Shown here: piece after piece, positions 44,513 to 54,887 of the stretch
Layout: each line of letters begins with the position of its first letter
Position numbering within the stretch: position 1 is the first letter of the stretch
Origin: Burkholderiaceae bacterium
GTDB taxonomy: Bacteria > Pseudomonadota > Gammaproteobacteria > Burkholderiales > Burkholderiaceae_C
DNA: 64,000 bases
Direction of reading: 5' to 3'
Assembly: GCA_031253795.1 (NCBI GenBank)
Contig: JAIRVR010000017.1
Span: 174,259-238,258 of the forward strand
Program-made: the position numbers and the translations under genes
Notes under the pieces: model-generated
Seen by the model: only the letters and a program-made list of their open reading frames with translations
Database searches by the model: none
What the model was told of the DNA's origin: nothing

Positions 44513-45418
44513 TCACCCGGCGTTGGCGATGCCGCTGCTCACATGGCCGGCAGGCACATGGCGTGCGGCCGAGCTGACGTGGCCGGTCTGGTCGTCGAAG
44601 AAGAAATCGGGCTCGAATTCGCGCAGAAACGGGCCTTTTTCAAGGCCTCCGAGGAACATGGCTTCGTCCACGACAAAGCCCCAGTCCAGCAGCGTGCGGA
44701 TGGCCCGCTCATGGGCGGGCGCGCTGCGTGCCGTGACCAGGGCCGTGCGGATGCGCATGGTCTGGGAGGAGTCCGCCTGCTGCTGCAGCCGGTGCAAGGC
44801 GGCCAGCAGCGGCTTGAACGGACCCTGCGCCAGCGGGGTGGCGGCATGGGAGACCTCATGGCGCAGAAAGGCCGGCAGGCCGCCCTCCTGGTAGACGCGT
44901 TCGGCTTCGTCGGAGAACAGCACGGCATCGCCATCGAAGGCAATGCGCACCTCGGTGGGATAGCGGTCCCCGGCAGGGGTGGAGTCCATCATCACCCGGG
45001 CCGCCGGAACGCCGATGGACAGCGCCTGGCGCACATCGGCTTCGTTGGCCGACAGGAACAGGTGGGCGCCCAGCGGACGCAGGTAGGCAAACGGGTCGCG
45101 CCCGCGCGTGAACACGCCGCGCTCGATGTGCATGTCGGCCGCATTGGCCGAGGCGAAGACGCGCATGCCGCTGGCCGGGTCGTTGCGCGAAAGCATCATC
45201 ACCTCGACGCGCTGCGCATCGGGTGTGTTGAAGGCCAGCAGCTTGCGCACCAGCGGGAAGGCGATGCCGGGCCGCGCCGGCTGGTGCACGAGTTCGAGCT
45301 GGCGGCGCATATAGGCCTGCTCGTCGCCCGCATCGAACAGCCGGTTCTCTTCCTCGAAGTCGAACAGTGCCCGCGAGGAAATCGCAACGACCAGCTTGTC
45401 ATCGAGCGTGACGGGCAT
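44513..45418 (-). CDS. 5'-nucleotidase (cytosolic cN-I family, PF06189)
   Basis: A 301-residue protein of the bacterial cN-I 5'-nucleotidase family. Markers are LVVAISSRALFDFEEENRLF at the start, VEVMMLSRNDPASGMRVF, IAFDGDAVLFSDEAERV (the DxD acid motif) and the C-terminal PDFFFDDQTGHV with GHVSSGIAN. It removes phosphate from nucleoside monophosphates in the cytoplasm. It follows gspF by 14 bases on the same strand with a strong GAGGGG ribosome site, an association that looks incidental. Confidence 0.88.
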   Translation of the reverse strand: MPVTLDDKLVVAISSRALFDFEEENRLFDAGDEQAYMRRQLELVHQPARPGIAFPLVRKLLAFNTPDAQRVEVMMLSRNDPASGMRVFASANAADMHIERGVFTRGRDPFAYLRPLGAHLFLSANEADVRQALSIGVPAARVMMDSTPAGDRYPTEVRIAFDGDAVLFSDEAERVYQEGGLPAFLRHEVSHAATPLAQGPFKPLLAALHRLQQQADSSQTMRIRTALVTARSAPAHERAIRTLLDWGFVVDEAMFLGGLEKGPFLREFEPDFFFDDQTGHVSSAARHVPAGHVSSGIANAG

Positions 45419-45432
45419 GACGGCCTTCCCCT

Positions 45433-46659
45433 CTATTTGACGAACTGGTTGAGCTGGATGATGGGCATGAGCACGGCCAGCACGATCAGGGCCACGACCA
45501 TGCCCATGGCCACGATGAGCAGGGGCTCCAGCACGGTGGCCAGGTGCATGGCGCGGCGCTGTACCTCGGCCGAGAGCTGGTTGGCGGCGCGTTGCAGCAT
45601 CAGCGGCAACTGGCCCGTCTGCTCGCCCAGGCGCGCGAACATGGACACCAGGCCCGGAAAGCGCTTTTTCTGCGCCAGCGCCGAGGCCAGGGGGGCGCCT
45701 TCACGCACCAGGGCCAGGGCATCCATGGCATCGGCGCGCATGGCACGGTTGCCGAGGGTTTCGCCGGCCGCCTGCAGGGCCTTGAGGATGGGCACGCCGG
45801 CGCCGGCCAGCATGGCCAGGGTGCCGGCGAAGCGGGCCGCATTGTAGTTGCGTGCCAGGCGGCCTATCAGCGGCAGGCGCAGCCACCAGGCATCGAAGCG
45901 CTCGCGCAGCACCGGATTCTTCATGGACAGCCGAAAACCCAGTGCGCCAAGCACCACCACGCCCAGCATGGCCCAGCCATAGCTGCGCACGAAATCGCTG
46001 ATGGCGAGCATGGCGACGGTCAGCAGGGGCAGGGCGCGCTTGGTGCCCGCGAACACGCTGGCCACCTGGGGCACGACGTAGCTGACGAGAAACAGCACGA
46101 TGACGATGGCCACCAGGGTCACGATGGCGGGGTACAGCGAGGCCGCGACGAGCTTGGACTGCAGTGCCTGGCGGTTTTCCAGGTCGTCGGCCAGCCGCTC
46201 CAGCACGGGGCCCAGGCTGCCGCTGGCCTCGCCGGCCCCGATGACGGCGCAGTAGATTTCCGAGAATTCGCGCGGATGCCGGGCCAGGGCGCGTGCAAAG
46301 GTGGAGCCGGCATTGACCTCGGCGCGCAGCTCGGCCACCAGGTGGTGCTGGCGTGGGTCGTCGGCTTCCTCGGCCAGGGCGGCCAGGGCCCGCTCGATGG
46401 GCAGGCCCGAGGCCACCAGACCCGCGAGCTGGCGTGTCCACACGGTCAGTGCCGTGCTGCCGAGCACGGGGCGCGTCAGCCAGCGCGAGGCGCGGCCCTG
46501 CGGATCCGCAGACGAGCCCGAGGCGACGATGTCCACAGCCATGGGCACCAGGGCCTGGGCTCGCAACTGGCTGCGCGCGGCGCGCGCGTTGTCGGCTTCT
46601 ATCGTGCCCTTGCGGGTCTGGCCCTGGGCATCCAGGGCTTCGAAGGAAAAGGCGGGCAT
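45433..46659 (-). CDS. gspF: Type II secretion inner-membrane platform protein GspF
   Basis: A 408-residue platform protein. The start PAFSFEALDAQGQTRKGTIEADNARAARSQLRAQ and the duplicated T2SSF domains (TRQLAGLVASGLPIERALAALAEE; FAGTLAMLAGAGVPILKALQAAGETL) are typical, as are three membrane segments, the last ending MPIIQLNQFVK. It connects the GspE ATPase to the pseudopilus. It is separated from gspE by four unrelated genes, unlike the usual gspC-D-E-F order. Confidence 0.93.
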   Translation of the reverse strand: MPAFSFEALDAQGQTRKGTIEADNARAARSQLRAQALVPMAVDIVASGSSADPQGRASRWLTRPVLGSTALTVWTRQLAGLVASGLPIERALAALAEEADDPRQHHLVAELRAEVNAGSTFARALARHPREFSEIYCAVIGAGEASGSLGPVLERLADDLENRQALQSKLVAASLYPAIVTLVAIVIVLFLVSYVVPQVASVFAGTKRALPLLTVAMLAISDFVRSYGWAMLGVVVLGALGFRLSMKNPVLRERFDAWWLRLPLIGRLARNYNAARFAGTLAMLAGAGVPILKALQAAGETLGNRAMRADAMDALALVREGAPLASALAQKKRFPGLVSMFARLGEQTGQLPLMLQRAANQLSAEVQRRAMHLATVLEPLLIVAMGMVVALIVLAVLMPIIQLNQFVK

Positions 46660-46798
46660 GCGCGAAACGGATGGGAAGAAGCGGATGGGAATGGGGTTCG
46701 GACGGGCCGCGACGCGGCGGCCCAGCCCCGATGGTATCCGCTGCCGGTGACGCCTGTATGGCGGCAGGGCCGGGACAGCCCCTGGCCGGCGTCCGGGC

Positions 46799-47443
46799 TC
46801 AGGCCGGCTGCAGCGCCAGATCGGCCTCGTTGAGCTCGATGGCGCGCAACGAGGCAGGACGCTCCAGCAGGGGCTGGCCGTAGGCGCTGAACTCGGGCAG
46901 GTCGGGCAGCAGCTTCATCATCGTGCCCCAGCGCAGGTAGCTGGCCATCAGCACGTCGGCCGCGGTGAACCGGTCGCCGCACAGATGGTGTTTGCCGGCC
47001 ACGGCCTGGCGCAGTGTCTGCACCACGTCGTCGTAGCGGCCATAGCCGGCCGACATGGCCTGCTCGGGCGTCTGCTGCGCCAGGTGGCCCTGGCTCTTGG
47101 CCGCCATCACGGCCTCGACCGGGCCGGCCAGGAAGAACATCCAGCGGTGGTAGCTGCCGCGCTGGGGGCTGTCCACGGCAGGGGCGAGGCGCTTTTCAGG
47201 GTACAGGTCGGCCAGGTAGGCGAGGATGGCGGCCAGCTCGGTGACCACGATGTCGCCGTGGGCCAGGGCCGGAACCTTGCCCATGGGATTGATGGCCAGA
47301 TAGTCGGCGGATTTCATGGTCGTGCCGTATTCGAGCCGCACGGGCTCGTAGCGGGCGCCGCATTCCTCGAGCATCCAGCGGGTGATGACGGCGCGCGAAC
47401 GCGGATGGTAGAAAAAGCGCAGGGGCTGGGCGGTGTGGTTCAT
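46799..47443 (-). CDS. Glutathione S-transferase family protein
   Basis: A 214-residue protein with the GST N-terminal thioredoxin fold (LRFFYHPRSRAVITRWMLEECG, then INPMGKVPALAHGDIVVTELAAILAYLADLYP; the cis-proline is in KVPAL and the glutathione-binding pair in TELAA) and an all-helical C-terminal domain (FTAADVLMASYLRWG). The catalytic residue is probably Ser16 of HPRSR. GGGAG lies six bases before the ATG. Its upstream neighbour on the same strand is a WYL regulator. Confidence 0.9.
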   Translation of the reverse strand: MNHTAQPLRFFYHPRSRAVITRWMLEECGARYEPVRLEYGTTMKSADYLAINPMGKVPALAHGDIVVTELAAILAYLADLYPEKRLAPAVDSPQRGSYHRWMFFLAGPVEAVMAAKSQGHLAQQTPEQAMSAGYGRYDDVVQTLRQAVAGKHHLCGDRFTAADVLMASYLRWGTMMKLLPDLPEFSAYGQPLLERPASLRAIELNEADLALQPA

Positions 47444-47534
47444 GGAGTCTCCCGGTGGTTTCGGTGCATGGCAGAAAGGCCATGGAGAGACTGTAGGTGG
47501 GCATGCTGACAGTTTTTGTCAGCAGCCTTGGGCC

Positions 47535-48224
47535 TCAATGCCCGGAGTGGCCCATGTGCTGGGACCAGCGCTCGATGAGGCTGGCACGGTGATCGGGATA
47601 GCGCTCCTGCAGATCGGTGACCGAGCGCACGCGGTCGGCGCGGAAATGCCGGAAGTCCTGGCGCAGCTCGCACCAGGCGGCGAGGATGCGGCGGTTTTCG
47701 AAAAAGCCCATGGCGAAGGGCCAGATCCGCCGCTCGCTGGGTCGGCCTTTTTCGTCGGTGTAGTGCAACACCACCTTGTGCTGGCGCCGTATGGCCAGGC
47801 GCAGGGCGGTCTGCCAGGGCTCGGGGGCGGTGTCCTGGCGCATCGGTGGCACCAGCAGGCCACTGGTGTCCACCTCGATGCGCAGCTCCAGGGGCAGGGC
47901 ACTGCGTATGCGGTCCAGGGCCGCCGTCGCGGCCTGGGCCAGCTCGGGATCGGCCTGGCGGCTGGCCCAGCGCGCACCCAGCAGCAGGGCTTCGAGCTCG
48001 TCGGGCGTGAACATCAACGGGGGAAGCAGAAAGCCGGGCCGCATCTCATAGCCAATGCCGGGGTCTCCGGCAATGGCCGCACCCTGTTCGCGCAAGGTGG
48101 CGATGTCGCGGTACAGGGTGCGCAGGCTCACGCCCAGGCGCTGTGCCAGCACCGGCCCGGTCTGGGGCAGGCGCGCACGGCGCAGATGGTCGATCAGCTG
48201 CAGCAGCCGGGCGGAGCGGCCCAT
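47535..48224 (-). CDS. HTH-WYL domain transcriptional regulator (YafY type)
   Basis: A 229-residue regulator. Residues 1-60 are a DeoR-like helix-turn-helix (RLLQLIDHLRRARLPQTGPVLAQRLGVSLRTLYRDIATLREQGA). Residues about 130-215 are a WYL-type ligand domain (LRLAIRRQHKVVLHYTDEKGRPSERRIWPFAMGFFENRRILAAWCELRQDFRHFRADRV), where WYL is replaced by AAW. It starts ten bases after the flavin monooxygenase gene and lies upstream of the GST gene, so it may regulate both. The effector is unknown. Confidence 0.9.
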   Translation of the reverse strand: MGRSARLLQLIDHLRRARLPQTGPVLAQRLGVSLRTLYRDIATLREQGAAIAGDPGIGYEMRPGFLLPPLMFTPDELEALLLGARWASRQADPELAQAATAALDRIRSALPLELRIEVDTSGLLVPPMRQDTAPEPWQTALRLAIRRQHKVVLHYTDEKGRPSERRIWPFAMGFFENRRILAAWCELRQDFRHFRADRVRSVTDLQERYPDHRASLIERWSQHMGHSGH

Positions 48225-48234
48225 GGGCAGGGCC

Positions 48235-49236
48235 TCAGCCGCGCAGGGCGGCGGCCGTCAGCTCCAGCGAGCGCAGGCGCAGGTCGCGGTCGAAGACGTC
48301 GCTGACCAGGATGAGCTCGTCGGCTTCGGTGTCGGCCTGCAGCTTTTGCAGGCGCGCGCGCACCTTGTCCGGACCGCCGATGGAGGCCACGGCCAGGAAG
48401 TCGCCGATGGCGCGGCGCTCCTGCTCGCCGAGCTGGGCCGCGTAGTTGTCCACGGGCCGCGGCAGCAGGCCGCGCCGGCCGGTGATGATGCCCAGCACGC
48501 GCTGGTAGGTGCTGCTGGCCAGGTATTCTGCCTCGTCGTCCGTGGGGGCCGCGATCACCGGGGCGCCGACCATGACATAGGGCTTGGCCAGATGGGCCGA
48601 GGGCCGGAACAGGCTGCGGTACAGCTGCACGGCCTGGTACAGCATGCGCGGCGCGAAGTGCGAGGCGAAGGCATAGGGCAGGCCCAGATGGGCGGCCAGC
48701 TGGGCCGAGAACAGGCTGGAGCCGAGCAGCCAGATCGGCACGTTCGTGCCCGCGCCGGGGGTGGCCACCAGCTTCTGGTCGGGCTGGGCCGGGGCCAGCA
48801 GGCGCTGCAGTTCCATCACATCGCGCGGAAAGTCTTCTTCGGTTTCGACGCGGTCACGGCGCAGTGCGCGCATGGTGGCGCCGTCGGTGCCGGGCGCGCG
48901 GCCCAGGCCCAGGTCGATGCGGCCCGGGTAGAGCTCGGCCAGGGTGCCGAAGGCTTCGGCAACGACCAGGGGCGCATGGTTGGGCAGCATGATGCCGCCC
49001 GAGCCCACGCGAATCCTGGACGTGCCGCCTGCGATGTGGCCTATGAGCACGGCCGTGGCCGAGCTGGCGATGCCCGGCATGTTGTGGTGCTCGGCCAGCC
49101 AGTAGCGGGAAAAGCCGAGCTCCTCGGCCTTGCGGGCCGTGGCCAGCGCAATGTCCAGGGCCTCGGCCACGGTGCCGCCTTCGCGCACGGCCACGAGGTC
49201 GAGCATGGAAAGGCGGGGCTTGCTGTCAGATGTCAT
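48235..49236 (-). CDS. Luciferase-like (LLM class) flavin-dependent oxidoreductase
   Basis: A 333-residue TIM-barrel flavoprotein of the bacterial luciferase family, MsnO8-like group. Markers are [82 protein letters not shown] and the group's [11 protein letters not shown]. The substrate is unknown. GGAG lies six bases before the ATG at 49236, which decides against an ATG at 49248. It heads a probable three-gene run with the WYL regulator and GST. Confidence 0.92.
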   Translation of the reverse strand: MTSDSKPRLSMLDLVAVREGGTVAEALDIALATARKAEELGFSRYWLAEHHNMPGIASSATAVLIGHIAGGTSRIRVGSGGIMLPNHAPLVVAEAFGTLAELYPGRIDLGLGRAPGTDGATMRALRRDRVETEEDFPRDVMELQRLLAPAQPDQKLVATPGAGTNVPIWLLGSSLFSAQLAAHLGLPYAFASHFAPRMLYQAVQLYRSLFRPSAHLAKPYVMVGAPVIAAPTDDEAEYLASSTYQRVLGIITGRRGLLPRPVDNYAAQLGEQERRAIGDFLAVASIGGPDKVRARLQKLQADTEADELILVSDVFDRDLRLRSLELTAAALRG

Positions 49237-49417
49237 GGGGAACTCCATTGCTGCTCCAAGATGGCGCCATGCGCCATGGTTTCAATGCTGCGGAGCTTCC
49301 CGTATCCATGCCATCGGTGCCCGGCAGCGGCCGGCCCGGTGCGGATGCCGGAACAGGCCAGGACATCCTGCCATAGGGTATTTCTGCCTGCTGGCGTGGG
49401 CTTGTTCGGGGCCGGAT

Positions 49418-49702
49418 TCAGCCGCGGTGCGGCAGTTCGCGGGCGCAGGTGATGCCGACCACCACGCACCAGACCAGGGGCAGGATGGCGGCGGCCAGGT
49501 GGTTCTCGCCCTGCTGTATGGCCAGCCAGGACAGGGGCAGGGCGACCAGGGCCGACAGGCGGATGACGCGGCGCAGCTGACCTGCGGACAGTCGGGACTT
49601 GAACCGCCACAGGGCGATGTAGCTGACCACGCTCAGCAGGGCGACCCACAGGAACAGGTCGCCGCCATAGGGAGCGCTCCAGGCGCGCAAGGATTCCAAC
49701 AT
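49418..49702 (-). CDS. Small hypothetical membrane protein
   Basis: A 94-residue protein with three hydrophobic segments (LFLWVALLSVVSYIALW, VIRLSALVALPLSWLAI, LAAAILPLVWCVVVGITCA) separated by short basic linkers. No known motif. It stands alone between gspE and the flavin oxidoreductase gene on the same strand. Just upstream, at 49747-49782, a 14-base GC-rich unit is repeated twice, which may reduce read-through from gspE. Confidence 0.65.
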   Translation of the reverse strand: MLESLRAWSAPYGGDLFLWVALLSVVSYIALWRFKSRLSAGQLRRVIRLSALVALPLSWLAIQQGENHLAAAILPLVWCVVVGITCARELPHRG

Positions 49703-49781
49703 GGGCGCATTGTGGCAAAGCCGCGATACCCCTTGGCGCCGGGGGTTCGGCGCCCCCGGCTCGGCGCCCCCGGCTCGGCGC

Positions 49782-51143
49782 TCAGTCGCGGGTGACGCGC
49801 AGCACTTCCTCTGGCGTGGTGATGCCTTCGCGCACCAGGCGGTCGCCGTCCGCACGCATCAGGTGCATGCCGGCGGCCAGGGCCGTGTCGCGGATTTCGG
49901 CCTCGCTGGCCTGGCGGTGGATCTGGGCGCGTATGGTGTCGTCCACGACCAGCAGCTCGAAAATGCCGGTGCGTCCGCGGTAGCCGCTGGGCTCGCTGGT
50001 GTCGATCTTGCGCACCAGGCGCTGGGCGAGCACGCCGAGCAGGGACGAGGACAGCAGGAACGGCTCCACACCCATGTCGATCAGGCGCGTGACGGCGCTG
50101 GAGGCGTCGTTGGTGTGCAGCGTGGCCAGCACCAGGTGGCCGGTCAGCGAGGCCTGGATGGCGATCTGGGCGGTCTCGAAGTCGCGGATTTCGCCGATCA
50201 TGATCACGTCCGGGTCCTGGCGCAGGATGGCGCGCAGGGCCTTGGCGAAGGTCAGCTCGATCTTGGCATTGACCTGGGTCTGGCCCACACCCGCCAGCTC
50301 GTACTCGATGGGGTCCTCCACCGTCATGATGTTGCTGTGGTGGGCGTCCATGCGCGACAGGGCCGCGTACAGCGTGGTGGTCTTGCCCGAGCCCGTGGGC
50401 CCGGTGACCAGCACGATGCCATGGGGCTGGGCCGTCAGATGGGTGAAGCGCCGCAGGGTCTCGCCCTGCATGCCCACGGCCTCCAGGCTGAGCTTGCTCT
50501 CGCTCTTGTCCAGCAGGCGCAGCACGGCGCGTTCGCCATGGGCGCTGGGCAGGGTGGAGACGCGCACGTCGATGGCGCGCGTGCCCAGGCGCAGGCTGAT
50601 GCGGCCGTCCTGGGGCAGGCGCTTTTCGGCGATGTCCAGGTCGGCCATGATCTTCAGGCGCGAGATCAGGGCGGCATGCAGGGCGCGGTTGGGCTGCACG
50701 ACTTCGCGCAGGTCGCCATCGACGCGAAAGCGTACGCTGGAATGGCGCTCGTAGGGCTCGATGTGGATGTCGCTGGCGCCATCGCGTGCCGCCTGCGTGA
50801 GCAGGGCGTTGAGCATGCGGATGATGGGGGCGTCGTCGGCCGTTTCCAGCAGGTCCTCGACGGCGGGCAACTCCTGCATCATGCGCGAGAGGTCGGCATC
50901 CGACTCGACCTCGCTGACGACCAGGGCGGCACTGGATTCGCCCTGGGAATAGGCGGCGCTGATGCGGTGGGCCAGGGCGCCGGCGTCCAGCATCTGCCAG
51001 CGCTGCACGCCGTGCTTGCGCTGGACTTCGGACAGCGCCTGCCAGTCGGGGGCGGGGCCGTGCCAGAGCAGGGGCTCCTGGCCGTCATCCTCGATCAGCA
51101 ACTGGCTGCTGCGCGCAAAGGCGTAGGGCAGGGGGTAGCGCAT
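49782..51143 (-). CDS. gspE: Type II secretion ATPase GspE, zinc segment missing
   Basis: A 453-residue ATPase that powers pseudopilus assembly. Walker [10 protein letters not shown] (Lys254), the Asp box (VEDPIEYEL), Walker B ([14 protein letters not shown]) and His box (ATLHTNDA) are intact. The usual CxxC-x(about 30-45)-CxxC zinc-binding segment between QRLVR and GYRGRTG is absent: the text runs [20 protein letters not shown]. The family is normally about 490-570 residues, so the short length agrees with this loss. It follows gspD by ten bases. Confidence 0.93.
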   Translation of the reverse strand: MRYPLPYAFARSSQLLIEDDGQEPLLWHGPAPDWQALSEVQRKHGVQRWQMLDAGALAHRISAAYSQGESSAALVVSEVESDADLSRMMQELPAVEDLLETADDAPIIRMLNALLTQAARDGASDIHIEPYERHSSVRFRVDGDLREVVQPNRALHAALISRLKIMADLDIAEKRLPQDGRISLRLGTRAIDVRVSTLPSAHGERAVLRLLDKSESKLSLEAVGMQGETLRRFTHLTAQPHGIVLVTGPTGSGKTTTLYAALSRMDAHHSNIMTVEDPIEYELAGVGQTQVNAKIELTFAKALRAILRQDPDVIMIGEIRDFETAQIAIQASLTGHLVLATLHTNDASSAVTRLIDMGVEPFLLSSSLLGVLAQRLVRKIDTSEPSGYRGRTGIFELLVVDDTIRAQIHRQASEAEIRDTALAAGMHLMRADGDRLVREGITTPEEVLRVTRD

Positions 51144-51153
51144 GCGGCGGGCC

Positions 51154-53538
51154 TCAGAGCGTGCCGGGCGCGGCCGGTGCAGCGGTGCCCGGTACGTCGC
51201 CGGGTGCGGCAGGCCGGGTGAAGTCGACCACGCCAGGCTTGGCGCCGGGAATGTTGACGATGGCACCCGGGCTGTTGAAGGAACCCGACTCGGGCTTGTT
51301 CAGTGCCGGCAGCAAAGGCGCTGCGTTGACCGAGCGCAGCAGCACGTTCTCCTCGGGCTGCAGGCCCTGCTGCTGGGCGCGTATGGCTTCGTAGCGGTCG
51401 GACGAGACCTGGTTGGTGGAGGCCGCGTCGCGCATGACCACGGGGCGCAGGAAGACCACGAGGTTGGTCTTGTTGCGCTTGCGGTTGGTGTTGCGGAACA
51501 GGTTGCCCACCACGGGGATGTCGCCCAGCAGGGGCACGCGGTCCTCGGCCTGGGAGTACTTGTCGTCCAGCAGGCCGCCCAGCACCACGATGTTGCCATC
51601 CTCGACCAGCACATTGGATTCGATGGAGCGCTTGTTGGTGGTCAGGCCGTTGGCGTCCTTGCGCGTGGCCTCGTCCACCGAGGAGACTTCCTGGAACACG
51701 GCGAGCTTGACCGTGCCGTTTTCGTTGATCTGGGGACGCACGCGCAGCATCAGGCCCACGTCCTTGCGCTCCACCGTGGTGAAGGGATTGACCGTGGACG
51801 ACCCCGTGGAGTTGGCATAGGAGCCCGTGATCATGGGCACGTTCTGGCCCACGATGATGCGGGCCTCCTCGTTGTCCAGGGTCATCAGATTGGGTGTGGA
51901 CAGGATGTTGGCGTCGCCCGAGTTCTGCAGGAAATTGGCCAGAAAGCCCAGCGTGTCCTTGCCGTTGACGCGCTGCGTGAAGCCCAGGTTGGTGCCGCGC
52001 AGGCTGGTCAGTGTGTCGCCCGTGATCTGGCCGGTGTTGATGCTGCCGTCGCTGTTGAAGGCGCCCAGCAGGCCCAGGATGTTGGCGCCGGCCACGTTGG
52101 AGTTCGTGCCCAGCGTGCCGATGACGCGGCCGTTGTTGCTGAGCATGGCCTGCCACTGGATGCCGAACTGGGCCAGGCGGTTGTCCTGGATCTCGACGAT
52201 CAGGCTTTCGATCAGCACCTGGGCGCGGCGGCCATCGAGCTTGTCGATCACGGCGCGCAGCTGGCGGTAGATGGGCGGTGGGGCCGTGATGATCAGCGAG
52301 TTGGTCGAGGGGTCGGCCTGGATCATGCCGCCCGTGGATGGCTGCTGGGCCGTACCCAGCGAGCCGCCGCTCATGGATGTGGAGGAACCCAGGCCCACCG
52401 ACGCCGTGCCGCTGGAGTCGCGCGAGACCACGGGCTGGGAGGTGGGCATGGACTGCATGCCGCCGCCGCCGATGGCGGTGGTGCCGCCACCCGAACCCTG
52501 CAGGCCGCCGGCGTTGCCGGCCGCCGTGGCCTGGGCGCCGATGGCCGCGCGCAGCGTGGCCGCCAGCGCCACGGCATCGGCGTTCTTGAGGTAGACCACG
52601 TGGATATTGCCCTGGTCGCCGCCGCCGTTCATCGCGGGCTGGTCCAGGCGGGCGATCAGCGAGCGCACCTGGGCCAGGCGCGCGGGGTTGGCTGCGCGCA
52701 GCACGATGGAGTTGCTGCGCGGCTCGGCCATCAGCGAGGTCTTGAAGGCGTTGTCGCTCTGGCCGGGGATGGCCGTCGCAGCCGCCGAGGGCACGCCCGT
52801 GGGGCCGGCCGTGCCGCCCTCGATCAGGCGCGAGACCAGGGCCACCATGTCGGTGGCCACCGCGTGGCGCAGCGGAATGATCTCGACATCGGTGGCGTTG
52901 GACACATCCATGGTCGCCACGATGCGCGAGATGCGCTGCAGGTTGTCGGCGTAGTCGGTGATGACCAGGGAGTTGTTGCCCGGGTTCACGTTGATCGTGT
53001 TGTTGGGGCTGATCAGCGGACGCAGCACGGGCACGAGGTTGGCCGCGTTCTCGTAGTTGAGCTTGAAGATCTGCGTGACGATCTGGCTGCCGCCCTGGGC
53101 GCCGCCGCGTGCGCTGCCCACGTTGACTTCACTGGATTGCAGCTTGGCATCGGCCTCGGGGATCACCTTGTACAGGCCAGCCGATTCCACGATGGTGAAG
53201 CCCTGCAGGCGCAGGGCGGCGAGGAACTGCTGGTAGGCCGTCGCAGGCGGCACGGGCTTGTCGGTCAGCAGGGTGATCTGGCCCTTGACGCGCGGATCGA
53301 CCACGACGTTGCGGTTGGTAATGGCACCGATGGCGCGCGAGACCGCCTCGATGTCGGCGCCCGAGAAATTCAGGGTCACGGGTTCGCCGGGGCGCAGGCT
53401 GGGCGGGGCCGCGGGAGCGCTGCCGGAGGGGGGGGCGGCCTGGGCCTGGACGGCCGTGGCGGCACAGGCCAGCAGGGCGCTGGCGGCGATCGCATGCAAG
53501 GAATGTCGCCAGAACGGGGTCGTGTGCTGCTGAGTCAT
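51154..53538 (-). CDS. gspD: Type II secretion outer-membrane secretin GspD
   Basis: A 794-residue secretin. A signal peptide is followed by the N0 domain ([43 protein letters not shown]), N1-N3 domains with a long Gly/Ser-rich insertion in N3 (residues about 340-400: [21 protein letters not shown] and on), and the secretin core ([59 protein letters not shown]). LLAC in the signal could be a lipobox, but this is uncertain. It forms the outer-membrane pore for folded exoproteins. It begins three bases after gspN ends. Confidence 0.95.
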   Translation of the reverse strand: MTQQHTTPFWRHSLHAIAASALLACAATAVQAQAAPPSGSAPAAPPSLRPGEPVTLNFSGADIEAVSRAIGAITNRNVVVDPRVKGQITLLTDKPVPPATAYQQFLAALRLQGFTIVESAGLYKVIPEADAKLQSSEVNVGSARGGAQGGSQIVTQIFKLNYENAANLVPVLRPLISPNNTINVNPGNNSLVITDYADNLQRISRIVATMDVSNATDVEIIPLRHAVATDMVALVSRLIEGGTAGPTGVPSAAATAIPGQSDNAFKTSLMAEPRSNSIVLRAANPARLAQVRSLIARLDQPAMNGGGDQGNIHVVYLKNADAVALAATLRAAIGAQATAAGNAGGLQGSGGGTTAIGGGGMQSMPTSQPVVSRDSSGTASVGLGSSTSMSGGSLGTAQQPSTGGMIQADPSTNSLIITAPPPIYRQLRAVIDKLDGRRAQVLIESLIVEIQDNRLAQFGIQWQAMLSNNGRVIGTLGTNSNVAGANILGLLGAFNSDGSINTGQITGDTLTSLRGTNLGFTQRVNGKDTLGFLANFLQNSGDANILSTPNLMTLDNEEARIIVGQNVPMITGSYANSTGSSTVNPFTTVERKDVGLMLRVRPQINENGTVKLAVFQEVSSVDEATRKDANGLTTNKRSIESNVLVEDGNIVVLGGLLDDKYSQAEDRVPLLGDIPVVGNLFRNTNRKRNKTNLVVFLRPVVMRDAASTNQVSSDRYEAIRAQQQGLQPEENVLLRSVNAAPLLPALNKPESGSFNSPGAIVNIPGAKPGVVDFTRPAAPGDVPGTAAPAAPGTL

Positions 53539-53541
53539 GGA

Positions 53542-54339
53542 TCAACCGAAGGAGATAAGGGAGCGGGGCCCTTGGCGCCGCCCCAGGATATTGAGCAAGT
53601 TGGACAGCGCGGTCTCGCGCTCCGGACTGGCCGAGGCTTCGCCGCGGAAATGCAGGCGCTGGCCCACCCACTGTCCCTGGCCGCTGAGCTGCAGGTCGCC
53701 TGTCAGCGTGCTGAGCTGCAACTGGGGACTGTCACCACCCTCGATGTCGAGGCGGTAGCTCCCCAGTGGGCGCAGCGGAGACAGGCGCGAGGATACGCCC
53801 AGCGCTTCCAGGCGTGTCAGGCCCTGGCTGCGCCAGCGGCCCGCCTGCCACTGCAGCTGCAGGCCCTGTGTCGCCAGGCGCAACTGGCCCTGCAGGGCGA
53901 CGGTATTCCAGGGCGTGCCCAGGCCGGCCAGCAATGCGGCCGGCAACTGGGTATCGCTGTTGTGCACGGACACGGTCAGGCCTTGCCAGCGCGGCTGGAC
54001 GTCCAGCTGTATGGGGGTGGAGGTGCAGCACTCGCTGCGCAGCTGCAGGTTCGCACCATCCAGGCGCGGGCGCAGCGTCCATTCCAGGCGTGTGGGCAGG
54101 GCGGCGCGGTCATGGCTGTCGGCACCGCCGGTGAGCACCAGCAGGGCCGATCCGTTCCACAGCGTGCCCCGTGGCTGCTGCAGCACGAGCTGGCCCTGGG
54201 TGGCGCGTTCCAGTCCGCGGGCCAGCCAGTGGGCGGGTGCCCAGATGAGCGTGGTGGCCACCAGTCCGCACAAGGCGCCGGCCAGCGCCCAGCCGCGCGG
54301 TGCGCGCACGGGGGGCTGGAAGCGGGACGCGCGGCGCAT
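53542..54339 (-). CDS. gspN: Type II secretion protein GspN
   Basis: A 265-residue protein with one N-terminal membrane segment (WALAGALCGLVATTLIWAPA), followed by a periplasmic beta-rich domain (QLVLQQPRGTLWNGSALLVL, which holds the GspN signature GTLWNG). GspN is an accessory part present in only some type II systems. It begins two bases after gspM and ends three bases before gspD. Confidence 0.88.
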   Translation of the reverse strand: MRRASRFQPPVRAPRGWALAGALCGLVATTLIWAPAHWLARGLERATQGQLVLQQPRGTLWNGSALLVLTGGADSHDRAALPTRLEWTLRPRLDGANLQLRSECCTSTPIQLDVQPRWQGLTVSVHNSDTQLPAALLAGLGTPWNTVALQGQLRLATQGLQLQWQAGRWRSQGLTRLEALGVSSRLSPLRPLGSYRLDIEGGDSPQLQLSTLTGDLQLSGQGQWVGQRLHFRGEASASPERETALSNLLNILGRRQGPRSLISFG

Positions 54340-54341
54340 GG

Positions 54342-54887
54342 TCAGGGTGTCCTGGACGCGTCGGTCGGCAGGTCCAGCGCGAGGCTGCCGTCCCAGCGCA
54401 CGGCATCGGCCGAGGCGCCGGACGGGGCCTGGCCCGTGCTGCGCGCAAGCTGCAGCTCGGCGGGAACGGCGTGGGTATTGCTGCGCACCTGGGACAGCCA
54501 GCGCGCCAGGGGCGCGGCCGGCGCGGCCTTGAGTGTGATCTGGGCGCGGTCGCCCATCCAGTTGAGCTGGGCGGTGGCGCCGAGCTCGGCATACAGCGAA
54601 GTCTGCAGCAAGGCCTTGGCGTCGCCCACCACGGGCTGGGCATTGGTGCGCAATTGCTCGGCCTCGGCCTGCAGCAGCAGCATATGGCGCAGCTGCCTGT
54701 CGGCCTGGGCATGGCGTTCGGGGGCGGTGCGCAGGCTGTGCAGGGCCGGGGCCAGCGCCACCCACCACAGCAGGGCCAGGCCAATGACGCCGCCGGCCAG
54801 CAGCACCATGTTTTGCTCGCGCTGGGCCAGTGCCGCCCAGCGCGCGCGCAGGGGGGCCAGTCGTTGGTTCAGGGATGGGGTGCTCAT
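54342..54887 (-). CDS. gspM: Type II secretion protein GspM
   Basis: A 181-residue bitopic protein: short cytoplasmic N-terminus (RWAALAQREQNMVLLAGGVIG begins the membrane helix), then a periplasmic ferredoxin-like domain. It pairs with GspL to hold GspE at the membrane. Its ATG overlaps the gspL stop by four bases (ATGA). Confidence 0.88.
   Translation of the reverse strand: MSTPSLNQRLAPLRARWAALAQREQNMVLLAGGVIGLALLWWVALAPALHSLRTAPERHAQADRQLRHMLLLQAEAEQLRTNAQPVVGDAKALLQTSLYAELGATAQLNWMGDRAQITLKAAPAAPLARWLSQVRSNTHAVPAELQLARSTGQAPSGASADAVRWDGSLALDLPTDASRTP

Noticed and set aside
49747..49782. Tandem 14-base GC-rich repeat before the small membrane protein gene
   Set aside because: Only two units, with no stable function visible; noted as possible slippage.
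53430..53538. GspD as a lipoprotein (LLAC in the signal peptide)
   Set aside because: The match is weak and a later signal-peptidase I site (AVQAQA) is just as good; left undecided.
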